A program made the translations under genes and the position numbers. Source: an uncultured Verrucomicrobiales bacterium (lineage in GTDB: Bacteria; Verrucomicrobiota; Verrucomicrobiia; Verrucomicrobiales; Akkermansiaceae). From it: 64,000 nt of DNA. The number at the start of each line of letters is the position of its first letter. Position 1 is the stretch's first letter. Below the pieces are notes generated by a model. The model saw only the letters and a program-made list of their open reading frames with translations. It had not been told where the DNA came from and did not search any database. The DNA lies in contig CALFVF010000018.1 in assembly GCA_937928735.1 (NCBI GenBank), positions 62,001 to 126,000 on the forward strand. The letters are read 5' to 3'. Positions 37,073-46,479 of this stretch are shown piece by piece.

Positions 37073-37195
37073 GTTAGGCTGGCGATCTGGCTCCTCTCAG
37101 ACTTTTATACGCCCGAAGAGATACAGTGGCGGGACCGCTCCGGAGTTACACCGGATTCCCCATCTATTTCCTGCCCGTGCCACGGGCTTCCTAAC
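37073..37195 (-). promoter_or_regulatory. cobalamin riboswitch
   Basis: On the minus strand the closing stem GTTAGG (37190-37195) pairs with CCTAAC (37073-37078), enclosing 123 nt. Inside are the conserved GGGAATCCGGTG and CCGGAGCGGTCCCGCC segments, followed by ACTGTA and a purine-rich B12-box-like GGAGCCAGATCGCC. These are hallmarks of the cobalamin riboswitch. It lies about 50 bp upstream of the receptor gene. Binding of cobalamin would shut off the receptor. Confidence 0.9.
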
Positions 37196-37316
37196 TTCAC
37201 CCCAGCGTGAGCTAGAGCACGCGCAGACTGCCCTTGAGAAATTCAAGAAGCAATACTTTTCACTTCTTTCGTTGATTTTGCACGAGTAAAGAGAGCCATA
37301 AGTACTCAGAGAGCTT

Positions 37317-38915
37317 TTAATTTTCGAGTAAGCTCTCAAAGGCATCTTCTAGTTGCTGCTCACGAGATGGTTGAATTTCAAGAAATCCGCCGCGTTGTCT
37401 TGAGCCTGAGCTAGGAGATATTTGGCTGGGTCGTGCAGAGACTTGCTGCCCAAAGTCATCTTTGGGTGCAGACACGCTTCCAGAGAGATTCACTGTAATC
37501 CATAAGTAGCCGTCTCCTCCATTTCTTGTGACATGTAGAGCATTTTTTTTCTCAAAATAACCTTCCTTGTCTTCACTAATTCCCATCCGCAGTTTTCCTT
37601 GAAGCTCTCCATTCGCGGCGACCTCAATATCACCTCTGAGCAGAAACTCATTATGAGTCGCCATACTAATTTCTGAGAGCTTCATGACAGACTGGTCGTA
37701 CACAAATCTCGCTTGGGACTCATCTTTAAACTCATAGCCCTGGAGTTCAGAATCTTCGAGAATTTGACCCAGTCTCACTAAGAATGGCCACTTCGACATT
37801 CTTAGACCTTCTCCAATAAGTAGCACCTCTAATGAGAGTGTCTTTATATCAGTAGGAGACAATACAGCTTTCCCTTCACTTGCCTGGAATGGCCCATGCA
37901 AGTACTTCCCTAAGTGTGAGCCAAGTAGATTCTCCAAGGGATATGAGCTCGCCGTTACTTTTAGTTCGTTTTTCACACTATAGTCATTACTAACAGACCC
38001 CTTTATTTCTAACCATTCGTTATAATCATCCTTACTCTGGAGCCGAAGGTTCAACTCCGCACCTTGACCTGACTCTTTGATGAAACCTGAGCCAACATTG
38101 AGCTTCCCCCACTGCAGCAGTTCTAATGCCCCGCCCTCTACATCCACAGAAACACCTTTATCGGTACGCAGCCTCACACTACTATCTCTTAAAAAGACAC
38201 CACTCTCACCAAACTGGCAGTCCAGCTCAACGGCATCAAATATCCCCCCTTCAAACTCAAAAGGAACGTCTCCTTCTCCGACTGGGCGCTGGCCTTCACG
38301 AAGTTTTAATATCGCCTTCTGAGCTTCAAAATCTTCGAGCCGCCACGTTCCTCCAAAAAAACCTAGCGGATGGGTCTTCACGTAGACATCTCGTAATTCT
38401 AAGCTCTCCATGAAACTCCTATCCCACTGAAGCTCCACTTTTTTCACCGACACTTTCTGAGGTGTGACCCCAAGGGTTCCAATCTCTGCCTTTGCTCCAG
38501 AAGTCGCCAATATGGCTTCCGCGACTTTCGTGTTAAATTTCGAGCTATTCCGATACGCCAGTAGAAAAGCAACGACAAGCGCCATCACAAAGAGTGAAAC
38601 CACTGTCCCAAGCACGACGAGGGCCTTGCGTTTTTTTGATCGCTGATCCGCCTCTTTTTTAGGCTGTTTACTGCGCCGTTTGCGTTTTTTTACACGTATC
38701 ACTTGTGTTCCATCAGCACGCTCCACCACTTGGGCTCCTGCTGGTAAAATAGCAGCATTCTCACTCTCTGTAGAGCCTTCGCTACTAGGCTGGCGCTTGA
38801 GTCGGCGCAGCACCTCATCTGTGTCTGTTTGTTCTATATCGCTCAAGGAAGAAGATGCGAGTGAGGGTTGATAAATATTTGTAGAATTTGGATAACACAA
38901 AAGAGCATAGTCCAC
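37317..38915 (-). CDS. AsmA-like inner membrane/periplasmic protein
   Basis: 532 residues. A disordered, lysine/arginine-rich cytoplasmic N-terminus (1-97) is followed by one membrane helix (about 98-120). The remainder is a long beta-rich periplasmic domain (GGGTWRLEDFE-type, VSVKKVELQWDRS, LYITVNLSGSVSAPKDDFG-like C-terminal signature) resembling AsmA/DUF3971 proteins. It starts with GTG at 38915 (no nearby ATG). It is transcribed just downstream of the secretin gene (47-bp gap) and may act with it, though AsmA relatives usually move lipids. Function is inferred. Confidence 0.65.
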   Translation of the reverse strand: MDYALLCYPNSTNIYQPSLASSSLSDIEQTDTDEVLRRLKRQPSSEGSTESENAAILPAGAQVVERADGTQVIRVKKRKRRSKQPKKEADQRSKKRKALVVLGTVVSLFVMALVVAFLLAYRNSSKFNTKVAEAILATSGAKAEIGTLGVTPQKVSVKKVELQWDRSFMESLELRDVYVKTHPLGFFGGTWRLEDFEAQKAILKLREGQRPVGEGDVPFEFEGGIFDAVELDCQFGESGVFLRDSSVRLRTDKGVSVDVEGGALELLQWGKLNVGSGFIKESGQGAELNLRLQSKDDYNEWLEIKGSVSNDYSVKNELKVTASSYPLENLLGSHLGKYLHGPFQASEGKAVLSPTDIKTLSLEVLLIGEGLRMSKWPFLVRLGQILEDSELQGYEFKDESQARFVYDQSVMKLSEISMATHNEFLLRGDIEVAANGELQGKLRMGISEDKEGYFEKKNALHVTRNGGDGYLWITVNLSGSVSAPKDDFGQQVSARPSQISPSSGSRQRGGFLEIQPSREQQLEDAFESLLEN

Positions 38916-38962
38916 TCTCTATCTCACTAATAATCTCACTAATAATCTCTGTAGTACTCGCT

Positions 38963-41344
38963 CTATGGATTAATTTTCGCTCCTGTAGGATCAACCAATT
39001 CTGCTTTGACAAAGATCACGAGAGCTCGAGTCTCTGGCACCTTCCCTGTTCTTTGAAAAAACCGTCCCACTACCGGCAAGCTACCAAGAACCGGCACCTT
39101 GTCTTCTACCAAAGTGGATGTCTGGCGCATCAATCCACCAATAGCAATGGTGGATCCATCATAGATAGTGACTGCGGTATTCGTACCAATACTACTAAAG
39201 ACAGGCATCAAAATAGCGTTCTCTGTAATTGTATCTATCCCACCGACTCCATTGTCTCCTCGAATCGGTGAACCATAGTTCACAAAGCCATCAAACTCAC
39301 TAATTTGGGGATTCACTCTCAAACTGATATGCTTCTTATCAGCCGAAACCGTAGGCTCCACCTCCATGCGCACTCCGAGATTGCGCGTCGCAAAGGAAGT
39401 TGGCGTAGCTGGCACAACTGGTGTGGTAGACTGGCCAAAGTTTGAGCCTACACTATTGGGCAGCTCGGGCGGTTCGTATTCCTCAGGATAAGGGAATTCA
39501 CGAGCTGAGAGCACCACGGCAGTCTCCCCTGAACGTGTCACAACAGAGGGCTGCCAGATGGTATCATCTGCTGTTTTTTGACTTAAACCAGAGAGCACAG
39601 CTTGGACTGTCGCGTCATTAATCTCATCGTTCAAACCTAAGATACTAGGTGCACGCTGCTCCCCAAAGGAGGCTTCTCGCGCTAACAGTGATGTATTAAT
39701 CACTGCATCAATAGGATCTCCTCCATTGATACCTGTCCCAGTTCTCAAGCCAGATGTCAAAGGAGCTCCTGCAGCTCCCGCTATCTGTGGTGGAGGTGTC
39801 CCATTGCCCACTGTTCCTCCAATGACGCGCGTCCCTCCTCCTGGAGCTGGAGTCAATAACCAATCAAATCCGATTTCCTCTAAATCTGACTGTCTCACAT
39901 CAATCACTGTCATCTTCACAACAACAGAAATATCCTCTACAGAAGTGAGACTATCCACGAGCTGTTCGAGCACATCGAGATTGTCCGCGGTGTTGGTCAT
40001 CGTCACCGTGTTCGAGGCCGAAATATAGTTCACCCTCGCTCCATCCGGGAATGTTACTCCGTGTTGCTCTAGGTATTCTTGGGGACTTAGGCGTGAGAGA
40101 CGAATTCCTGAGTCTTCACTCTGGAGCTGAAATGGGTCTCCTCCACCACTGTCACCATCCTTCGCCACATCAAGTAAGAAGCTCGGAGGTACTTTAAAGC
40201 TACGAGTGATGAGATCACTTCCAAATGTGCCGACAGGGCGGATCTCAACGGCGTATTCACCCGCTCTCCATGAAAGCCCCGCTTGGTCGGCAATGTAGCC
40301 AACCACCCCCTCAAAAGGAATGTTACTTAGCTTTAAGTTAAAACTGCGCGCTCGCAGTAACTGGCCTTCATCGGATGAAGGGTCACCGAGATCCATTATG
40401 ACATTCAGACCCTTTTTATTCGGATCATTCTCTAGAGTATCATACTCACGGCTCCATCCTTCTAGGAGTCCTCCTACCTCATCGAGTGTGACCTGCTCAA
40501 GATCCACTACAGGAATGATGATGCGCTTCATCTTCTGGCGGATTTCTTCTTCACGACTAAGAACAAGTCCCTCCTGGAAGCGCCCTGTTGCTGATCCATT
40601 TAAGCTCTCAGCCTTCGGGAGGACTGCCAGCTCCCAAGATTGATCCACCTCCATGAGGGCGCGGGCTCGCGCCTCATCATAGGCTGCGTTATAATACTGG
40701 GACTTGAGTCTATGGATTTGCTCCATACCACGCCGAGCTGCGACATTGTAGGAGTCTAGACGTAAGACTTCTTCGTATTCGACAAGCGCCTTATCATAGA
40801 CAGCGAGCTCCATGTATCCCTCAGCTCTACGCAGCCCCTTTGCGACCTTATCAATCGCCTGAGTATGCGCTAGACTAGCTGCTGGATTATTGCGAATCGG
40901 ATCATCCAGCCTCGCCAGCATCGTCTTCGCTCCGATATGCCCCTCAGCAACTTCTGGCGCCAAGACAGCTTTGAGAATCTGGCGTGCTTCCTCACCCTTA
41001 CCCACACGCATATAGTTACGGGCAAGTTCTGTAGCAGCATTCCCGTAGCGTTCTGCAATCGCGTCTCGATAAGTACCGACAGAAGGTGCTCGCGATAGGA
41101 GCGCGAGAGCGGACTGATAGCTCTCGTGTGCCGCCGCAAAATCGCCCATATTGTACTCACTGTCCGCCTTCTTCACGAGTTCACTCGCCAAGAGAGCATT
41201 CTCTGAGCGGCGTGCCACTTCATCCATCTCCAAGCTCTTGGCAGATTGAGAATAAGCCTCGCAAAGCATCAAGCTACTCACAACTGCTGTGATAGCCACT
41301 CTGAGCCACTGTCCTTTTTGAACGTCTACGCGAAATGTTTCCAT
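38963..41344 (-). CDS. TPR-containing secretin-type outer membrane protein (Amuc_1098-like)
   Basis: 793 residues. Signal peptide (about 15-33), TPR-like N-terminal repeats (about 55-220: YNMGDFAAAHESYQSALALL, YDKALVEYEEVLRLD), secretin N-domains, and a C-terminal secretin domain with VPVLGSLPVVGRFFQ, the family signature. A Gly/Pro-rich insert lies around residues 500-540. The architecture resembles Akkermansia Amuc_1098, a PilQ-like protein of its type IV pilus operon. The other pilus genes are not here; only the AsmA-like gene is linked. It would form an outer membrane ring for pilus or protein export. Confidence 0.85.
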   Translation of the reverse strand: METFRVDVQKGQWLRVAITAVVSSLMLCEAYSQSAKSLEMDEVARRSENALLASELVKKADSEYNMGDFAAAHESYQSALALLSRAPSVGTYRDAIAERYGNAATELARNYMRVGKGEEARQILKAVLAPEVAEGHIGAKTMLARLDDPIRNNPAASLAHTQAIDKVAKGLRRAEGYMELAVYDKALVEYEEVLRLDSYNVAARRGMEQIHRLKSQYYNAAYDEARARALMEVDQSWELAVLPKAESLNGSATGRFQEGLVLSREEEIRQKMKRIIIPVVDLEQVTLDEVGGLLEGWSREYDTLENDPNKKGLNVIMDLGDPSSDEGQLLRARSFNLKLSNIPFEGVVGYIADQAGLSWRAGEYAVEIRPVGTFGSDLITRSFKVPPSFLLDVAKDGDSGGGDPFQLQSEDSGIRLSRLSPQEYLEQHGVTFPDGARVNYISASNTVTMTNTADNLDVLEQLVDSLTSVEDISVVVKMTVIDVRQSDLEEIGFDWLLTPAPGGGTRVIGGTVGNGTPPPQIAGAAGAPLTSGLRTGTGINGGDPIDAVINTSLLAREASFGEQRAPSILGLNDEINDATVQAVLSGLSQKTADDTIWQPSVVTRSGETAVVLSAREFPYPEEYEPPELPNSVGSNFGQSTTPVVPATPTSFATRNLGVRMEVEPTVSADKKHISLRVNPQISEFDGFVNYGSPIRGDNGVGGIDTITENAILMPVFSSIGTNTAVTIYDGSTIAIGGLMRQTSTLVEDKVPVLGSLPVVGRFFQRTGKVPETRALVIFVKAELVDPTGAKINP

Positions 41345-41496
41345 GAAAATGTTTGTGGCTTATACACATATCCCAGTAGCAGAGTAAGCGCAAAATCAGG
41401 AAAATTCCCGAAATCACCCGATTTCACAACCCGCCATCAAGAAACTGCCACCTTGATCCACTCAACAGCTCACGAAAACCTTAGAAGAACTCGCAC

Positions 41497-43491
41497 CTAA
41501 AATAGCTCGTCATTGGGCTTCCCGCGCTCCATCACATCCTTCGAGGCTCTCACCACGCGATCAATCGCATGCTTCGACACAATGTTCCCATTGGCCGCAC
41601 GTCCTTTCACCGCGATATCAGAGAAATAAAACGGCCTCGCTAAGTTCTTTAGTCTCAATGCTGCCTTGAGGTGCACCATCACGACATTCTGATCACTCTC
41701 CTTCAGAGAATCATGTACCGCAAAATACAAAATACGGGAGCCCTTCGTCCCCTTAGTTAAATCATACTCCTTATCGCGAGTCACCCCACCGATCTGGAAG
41801 CGCTTCCCATAAATCGCACCATCCCGCCCGTCTCGGTAAATCATCGAATACACCTTCGACTCATCTTTACGAAAGACAGCGATATGAGTCGGCCGCTTGC
41901 CCACAAATGCCTTCTCTGCGACTTTGCTGACCTTCAGAGTCCCATCCACCGAGAAGACCACAATGTCATCCATTGTCGAACACTTCTCAAGCGCCTCTTC
42001 TTTTTTTAGAGAATAACCCGCAAAGCCATTCTTTCGGTCAATAAAGAGCGTCTCATTGGCAATCACCACCTGAGTTCTATCCACCTTCTCAAAGGTCGCG
42101 AGTTCCGTCCTTCTCTCCTTACCCGCACCGTATTTCTTCTTCAGAGACTCAAAATAGCGAATCGTATAGCGCGTGAGATTTCGTAGATTCTTCTCCACCT
42201 CATCGATATCGTTCTCTAGCCCCTTAATCAAGTCCTCCGCCTTAAAGCTATCGTACTTCGAGATCCTCTTAATGCGTATTTCCGTGAGCTTGGTGATATC
42301 CTCCTCAGTCACCTCACGATGCAAGCGTTTTTTGAAGGGCTTCAACCCCTTATCAATGGCTGCAATCACTGCCTCCCAAGTCTCACACTCCTCAATATCT
42401 CGGTAAATTCGATTCTCAATAAAGATACGCTCCAGAGAGCTAAAGTGCCATTTTTCACGTAACTCCCCTAGGCGAATTTGCAGCTCTAGCTCCAGCAGAT
42501 CCTTCGTCTGGAAGGCACTCTGCTTGAGAATCTCACTCACCCCCATGAACTTCGGCTTACCCTCAATAATCACGCAAGCATTCGGCGAAATACTGACCTC
42601 ACAGTCCGTAAAGGCGTAGAGAGCATCTCGCACGATCTCAGGGTCTGATCCCACCGGCAAGTGCACTAGAATATCCGCCTCAGCCGCCGTATTATCCTCG
42701 ATTTTTGAAATCTTAATCTTCGCCTTTTCATTGGCATTCACCACACTGTCCATCAGGGTACCCGTCGTCACCCCATAGGGCACCTCTGAGAGCCTAAGAA
42801 GACGCTTATTGACTACCTCGACTTTCGCACGCACACGAAGCTTACCACCACGCAGACCATCCCTGTAGTCCGAAGCATCCATCACACCACCAGTGATGAA
42901 ATCTGGTATAATCACCACAGGTTGCTTCCTCAGAGCAGCGATAGCGGCATCAATGAGTTCTATGAAATTATGCGGCAGCATCTTGCAGGCCAGCCCCACA
43001 GCAATGCCCTCCACCCCCTGAGCAAGCAGCAGAGGAAACTTCATAGGGAGAGCCACAGGTTCCTTATTGCGGCCATCATAGCTCGGCGTCCAATCAGTAG
43101 TCTTAGGGTTAAAGGACACCTCCTTGGCAAAGGGAGTTAAGCGCGCCTCAATGTAGCGCGAAGCCGCAGCACGGTCACCCGTCAGCACATTGCCCCAGTT
43201 CCCCTGAGTATCGATCAGTAGATCCTTCTGACCCAGCCCCACCATCGCATCTGCAATCGCCTGATCACCATGCGGGTGGTACTTCATCGTATTGCCGACC
43301 ACATTAGCCACCTTATTGTAGCGACCATCATCGAGCTCATTCATCGAGTGCAGAATACGCCTTTGCACAGGCTTCAGCCCATCTCCCACATGCGGCACCG
43401 CACGCTCTAGAATCACGTAACTCGCATAATCCAGAAAGTAATCGGAATACATGTCCCGCAAAGTCACCTCAATGCTCTCATTTTCACTCAT
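41497..43491 (-). CDS. DNA topoisomerase IV/gyrase subunit A
   Basis: About 664 residues from the ATG at 43491 (MSENESIEVT). The breakage-rejoining domain is intact: MYSDYFLDYASYVILERAVP, GLKPVQRRILHSM, YHPHGDQAIADAM and the catalytic tyrosine in AASRYIEARL (Tyr113). The DNA-binding C-terminal beta-propeller is short, so the protein is smaller than E. coli ParC (752) or GyrA (875). That favours a ParC-type subunit. A matching GyrB/ParE-type subunit lies at 63041 onward, 20 kb away. Confidence 0.9.
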   Translation of the reverse strand: MSENESIEVTLRDMYSDYFLDYASYVILERAVPHVGDGLKPVQRRILHSMNELDDGRYNKVANVVGNTMKYHPHGDQAIADAMVGLGQKDLLIDTQGNWGNVLTGDRAAASRYIEARLTPFAKEVSFNPKTTDWTPSYDGRNKEPVALPMKFPLLLAQGVEGIAVGLACKMLPHNFIELIDAAIAALRKQPVVIIPDFITGGVMDASDYRDGLRGGKLRVRAKVEVVNKRLLRLSEVPYGVTTGTLMDSVVNANEKAKIKISKIEDNTAAEADILVHLPVGSDPEIVRDALYAFTDCEVSISPNACVIIEGKPKFMGVSEILKQSAFQTKDLLELELQIRLGELREKWHFSSLERIFIENRIYRDIEECETWEAVIAAIDKGLKPFKKRLHREVTEEDITKLTEIRIKRISKYDSFKAEDLIKGLENDIDEVEKNLRNLTRYTIRYFESLKKKYGAGKERRTELATFEKVDRTQVVIANETLFIDRKNGFAGYSLKKEEALEKCSTMDDIVVFSVDGTLKVSKVAEKAFVGKRPTHIAVFRKDESKVYSMIYRDGRDGAIYGKRFQIGGVTRDKEYDLTKGTKGSRILYFAVHDSLKESDQNVVMVHLKAALRLKNLARPFYFSDIAVKGRAANGNIVSKHAIDRVVRASKDVMERGKPNDELF

Positions 43492-43940
43492 AACGCTAAT
43501 GTCCACAAAAGGACCACCACTAATTAAGCAAACTTAACTAATGAATCAATAGAATTTCACGCAAAGCCCGGCCACAGCTCAGCGATCCACCCTCGCACAA
43601 AAGTCACTCCAGTATCTATTTCGCCGCCAAAATACAACACAAACATAGAACACCTCTATTAGAGACATATCACAATAGAGAAACACCTTCTTTTTTCATA
43701 AAAAAACTTGCCAGACCCTACACAGCTGATATCAACCCTAACACAACTCACCCATTTAGGCTTATGTTGGTTTTTATTATTAAATGATTATAGCTCCCCC
43801 GCGCTGAACTCGTTGTTCCGTGTATGCTAATGTTTTGATCTTTCACGAGATTCACTCTGCTCTCGAAGCGCAGACTCGTGCCCTCTACTCCCCAGAAACA
43901 CTGCTCCGAAGGTAGCAGCGATTCCTTCCTATCTCTATCC
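43492..43940. other. 449-bp non-coding gap
   Basis: AT-rich DNA between the divergent topoisomerase gene and the 43941 gene. I see no open frame with a convincing start, RNA gene or strong inverted repeat. The frame of the 43941 gene is open from an ATG at 43878, so its start may lie in this stretch. Promoters for both flanking genes must lie here but I cannot place them. Confidence 0.6.
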
Positions 43941-44885
43941 ATGAAACTGGAACAAGCGAAAGAGATCATGGCTTGCCTACCGCAAGGCCGCACACTCTTT
44001 CATTATTCAAAAGACGATTACGCATTCTGGCTACTCAAACAATGGAGCCAGAATGAACAAGATATTCACAATTTAAAATCAAGTCGCGCAAGAAAATTGT
44101 TAGACAAACCAATTATAAAACAATGCATCGCTCAATACGGCCAAGGGTGCGTCACCTCAGACTCCCTCCCTGAGAGGCAGTACCTAAGAAATACTCACAC
44201 TTACCGACTCACTCTAGATACTTGGGGTGATAATCTAGACTACTGGCGAATGAACCAAGTCACACGAAAGGGAGTCAGCCTCGTTTTACAACTTAACCTC
44301 AATCAAACACATAAAATGAAACTGGATCAATGTTACCAAGAAAGCGAACATGATCCATTTGATAACTGGGGGCACCCCGCCCGTAATGGTGCATTTCCCA
44401 CCTTAAGTTGGTGCCGTCTCGATCTAGATTTTCAGACAGGAGAAGCCTTAATAGAAGAAATCCAAACTGACCTCATCCGCGACACTCTCTACGCTCACCA
44501 ACGAGCAAAGAAAGCGCATAAAGAAAATAAATCCACATTCCAATTTGGCAGATTCCTATTCCACACAAACAAATTTCTTCATTTCTGGAATGAGGAGTTC
44601 TCTCACCATGAGAAAATATGGCACGAAGCCACATTAACAGCCGCCTTAAAATTCATCTCCCAAGAACTAGGTATCCATACTATTTATTATCATACACATG
44701 AATCAGGCATCTTCTTAAAACGCCTAGAAGGTGCCCACCCTCCACGCTCACTCTACACCTCATTACCAAAAAAATTCTGCTTCGAATTCACTCGAGACGT
44801 TCCTGAGTTTTTAGCCAGAGAGAAGCACTGGAGAAGAACCGAACGCAGAGCCAACGCCTTACAGTTTTTTAGAATGCAGGCCTAA
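43941..44885 (+). CDS. unknown protein paired with RtcB, with EIQTD/W-H-E motifs
   Basis: 314 residues from ATG 43941 (frame open from 43878). No signal peptide or membrane segment; rich in His, Lys, Trp and Phe. The N-terminus has LFHYSKDDYAFWLL (19-32). The core has LIEEIQTDLIRD (160-171), then KIWHEATLTAALKF (225-238) and IYYHTHESGIFLKRL (248-262). I recall a similar EIQSD-W-x-E/LALK pattern in the polyvalent phage/plasmid proteins, where function is unknown. It sits 14 bp before an RtcB-type ligase gene. It reads AT-richer than its neighbours. A function cannot be named; co-transcription with RtcB suggests RNA repair or processing. Confidence 0.75.
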   Translation: MKLEQAKEIMACLPQGRTLFHYSKDDYAFWLLKQWSQNEQDIHNLKSSRARKLLDKPIIKQCIAQYGQGCVTSDSLPERQYLRNTHTYRLTLDTWGDNLDYWRMNQVTRKGVSLVLQLNLNQTHKMKLDQCYQESEHDPFDNWGHPARNGAFPTLSWCRLDLDFQTGEALIEEIQTDLIRDTLYAHQRAKKAHKENKSTFQFGRFLFHTNKFLHFWNEEFSHHEKIWHEATLTAALKFISQELGIHTIYYHTHESGIFLKRLEGAHPPRSLYTSLPKKFCFEFTRDVPEFLAREKHWRRTERRANALQFFRMQA

Positions 44886-44899
44886 CCAACTCACACCTA

Positions 44900-46465
44900 A
44901 TGAAGATATTCACAAAAGAGGATCTCATCCAAGAAGGCTACACAACAAGCCACCCTCTAGAGCTAATGCTCGCAGAGACCATCAAACTACAACAAAGAGG
45001 AATCAAAGATCACCGCTACATCATCAAACAGCTAAAGCGGCGCTTCGGGAAGACACCACCAAACATAGCACTCCGAAAAAACCCTCTCCCTCTGAGAGAA
45101 GCGATCACTATCCGCAGCAAAAACACAGAAGAAGTTGAGAATCTCACTAAAGTCCGCCAGCAGCTCCATGAGCTACTGCGCATCCCTGTTGTCAAAGACG
45201 CAGCCATTATGCCTGACACCTGCCCTACTAGTAAAGAGCTGGCGACGCTCACTGTCGGCGGTATTATTGCCACAGATAGAGCTATTATTCCTTCTGCTCA
45301 TAGTTCTGATATTTGCTGCTCAATGCACGCGAGTTTTTTCTATAGCGAAAAAACACCCTCACAGCAGCTCGACGCCCTCGAAAAAATCACTCGCTTCGGC
45401 CCGGGTGGGCGCCCACGCGAGCAATGGATTGATCACCCTGTTTTGCACGAAGACATCTGGTCTAACGTATTTCTCAAAGGATTACGAGACAAGGCCAGCA
45501 TGCACCTAGCAGACCAAGGTGATGGTAACCACTTCGCCTCTATTGGGAAGTTATCTCTTAGTGATGCACAGCGTACGACCCTCAAAAATGCTGGCTACGA
45601 GTCTTTGGTACAGTCTCTAGATAGCACCTCCTCTGAGATCTATGTCTTGGTAACCCACCACGGCTCCCGTAGCTTAGGCGCACATGTCTATAAACGCGGC
45701 CAAGTAGCAGCTGAGAAACAAACCGCAAAAATAGCAGAAGACATTCCTAGAGCTGCCGCATGGTTAGATACAGATAGCGATGAGGGTCAACAATACTGGG
45801 AGGCACTTCAATACATTCGGCGTTGGACAAAAGCCAACCATGAACTCATCCACTCACGTTTCCTCAAATCCATCCAGAGCACAGAGCTCTATTCTCTTGG
45901 CAATGAACATAACTTCGTGTGGAAAAAAGACCAATACTACTATCACGCCAAAGGTGCCACCCCAGCCTGGAAAGATTCAGAAAGCAAGCCCCTCCTTGGA
46001 CTCATCCCTCTCAATATGGCTGAGCCGATTCTACTCGTACTAGGTCGTGATAATCAAGACTACCTCTCGTTTGCTCCACATGGTGCTGGTCGCAATATCT
46101 CACGAACCAAACTCCTGCGGAAATTTAGTCATAAATCTGGTAGAATCGACAGCGACTCGATTCAAAACACCATTCAAGAGCACACAAAAGATATTGATGT
46201 TCGATGGTATTCAGGAAAACCAGATCTAACAGAGACACCTATTGCCTATAAATTCGCAAAAGAAGTTCGAGCGCAAATCGAATCTTTTGACCTCGCAACG
46301 ATCGTGGCAGAAATACACCCCCTTGGATGCATCATGGCAGGCAGACAGAAATCATGGAAAGAACTCCGCGCTGAAACCTTGAGCCCTAAACAAAAAAGAC
46401 AAATTCAGCACCGCTCTGAGCGGAGAACAAACAGGCAAAACCTCCGTCAGCACACAGAAATTTAA
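44900..46465 (+). CDS. RtcB-type RNA ligase, divergent and extended
   Basis: 521 residues, against about 400 for E. coli RtcB. Metal- and GTP-site motifs are recognisable in order: SSDICCSM (135-142, with Asp137 and Cys140), GDGNHF (207-212), HHGSR (253-257), EHNF (336-339), HAKGATP (349-355, probable guanylylated His region) and HGAGR (394-398). So the ligase chemistry, joining 3'-phosphate or cyclic-phosphate to 5'-OH RNA ends, is likely kept. N-terminal 50 residues are helical and basic; the C-terminal 40 residues are very basic (Lys/Arg/Gln). No archease or PrfH gene is adjacent; the partner is the unknown gene just upstream. Confidence 0.87.
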   Translation: MKIFTKEDLIQEGYTTSHPLELMLAETIKLQQRGIKDHRYIIKQLKRRFGKTPPNIALRKNPLPLREAITIRSKNTEEVENLTKVRQQLHELLRIPVVKDAAIMPDTCPTSKELATLTVGGIIATDRAIIPSAHSSDICCSMHASFFYSEKTPSQQLDALEKITRFGPGGRPREQWIDHPVLHEDIWSNVFLKGLRDKASMHLADQGDGNHFASIGKLSLSDAQRTTLKNAGYESLVQSLDSTSSEIYVLVTHHGSRSLGAHVYKRGQVAAEKQTAKIAEDIPRAAAWLDTDSDEGQQYWEALQYIRRWTKANHELIHSRFLKSIQSTELYSLGNEHNFVWKKDQYYYHAKGATPAWKDSESKPLLGLIPLNMAEPILLVLGRDNQDYLSFAPHGAGRNISRTKLLRKFSHKSGRIDSDSIQNTIQEHTKDIDVRWYSGKPDLTETPIAYKFAKEVRAQIESFDLATIVAEIHPLGCIMAGRQKSWKELRAETLSPKQKRQIQHRSERRTNRQNLRQHTEI

Positions 46466-46479
46466 GCCTCCCTGGGCAT

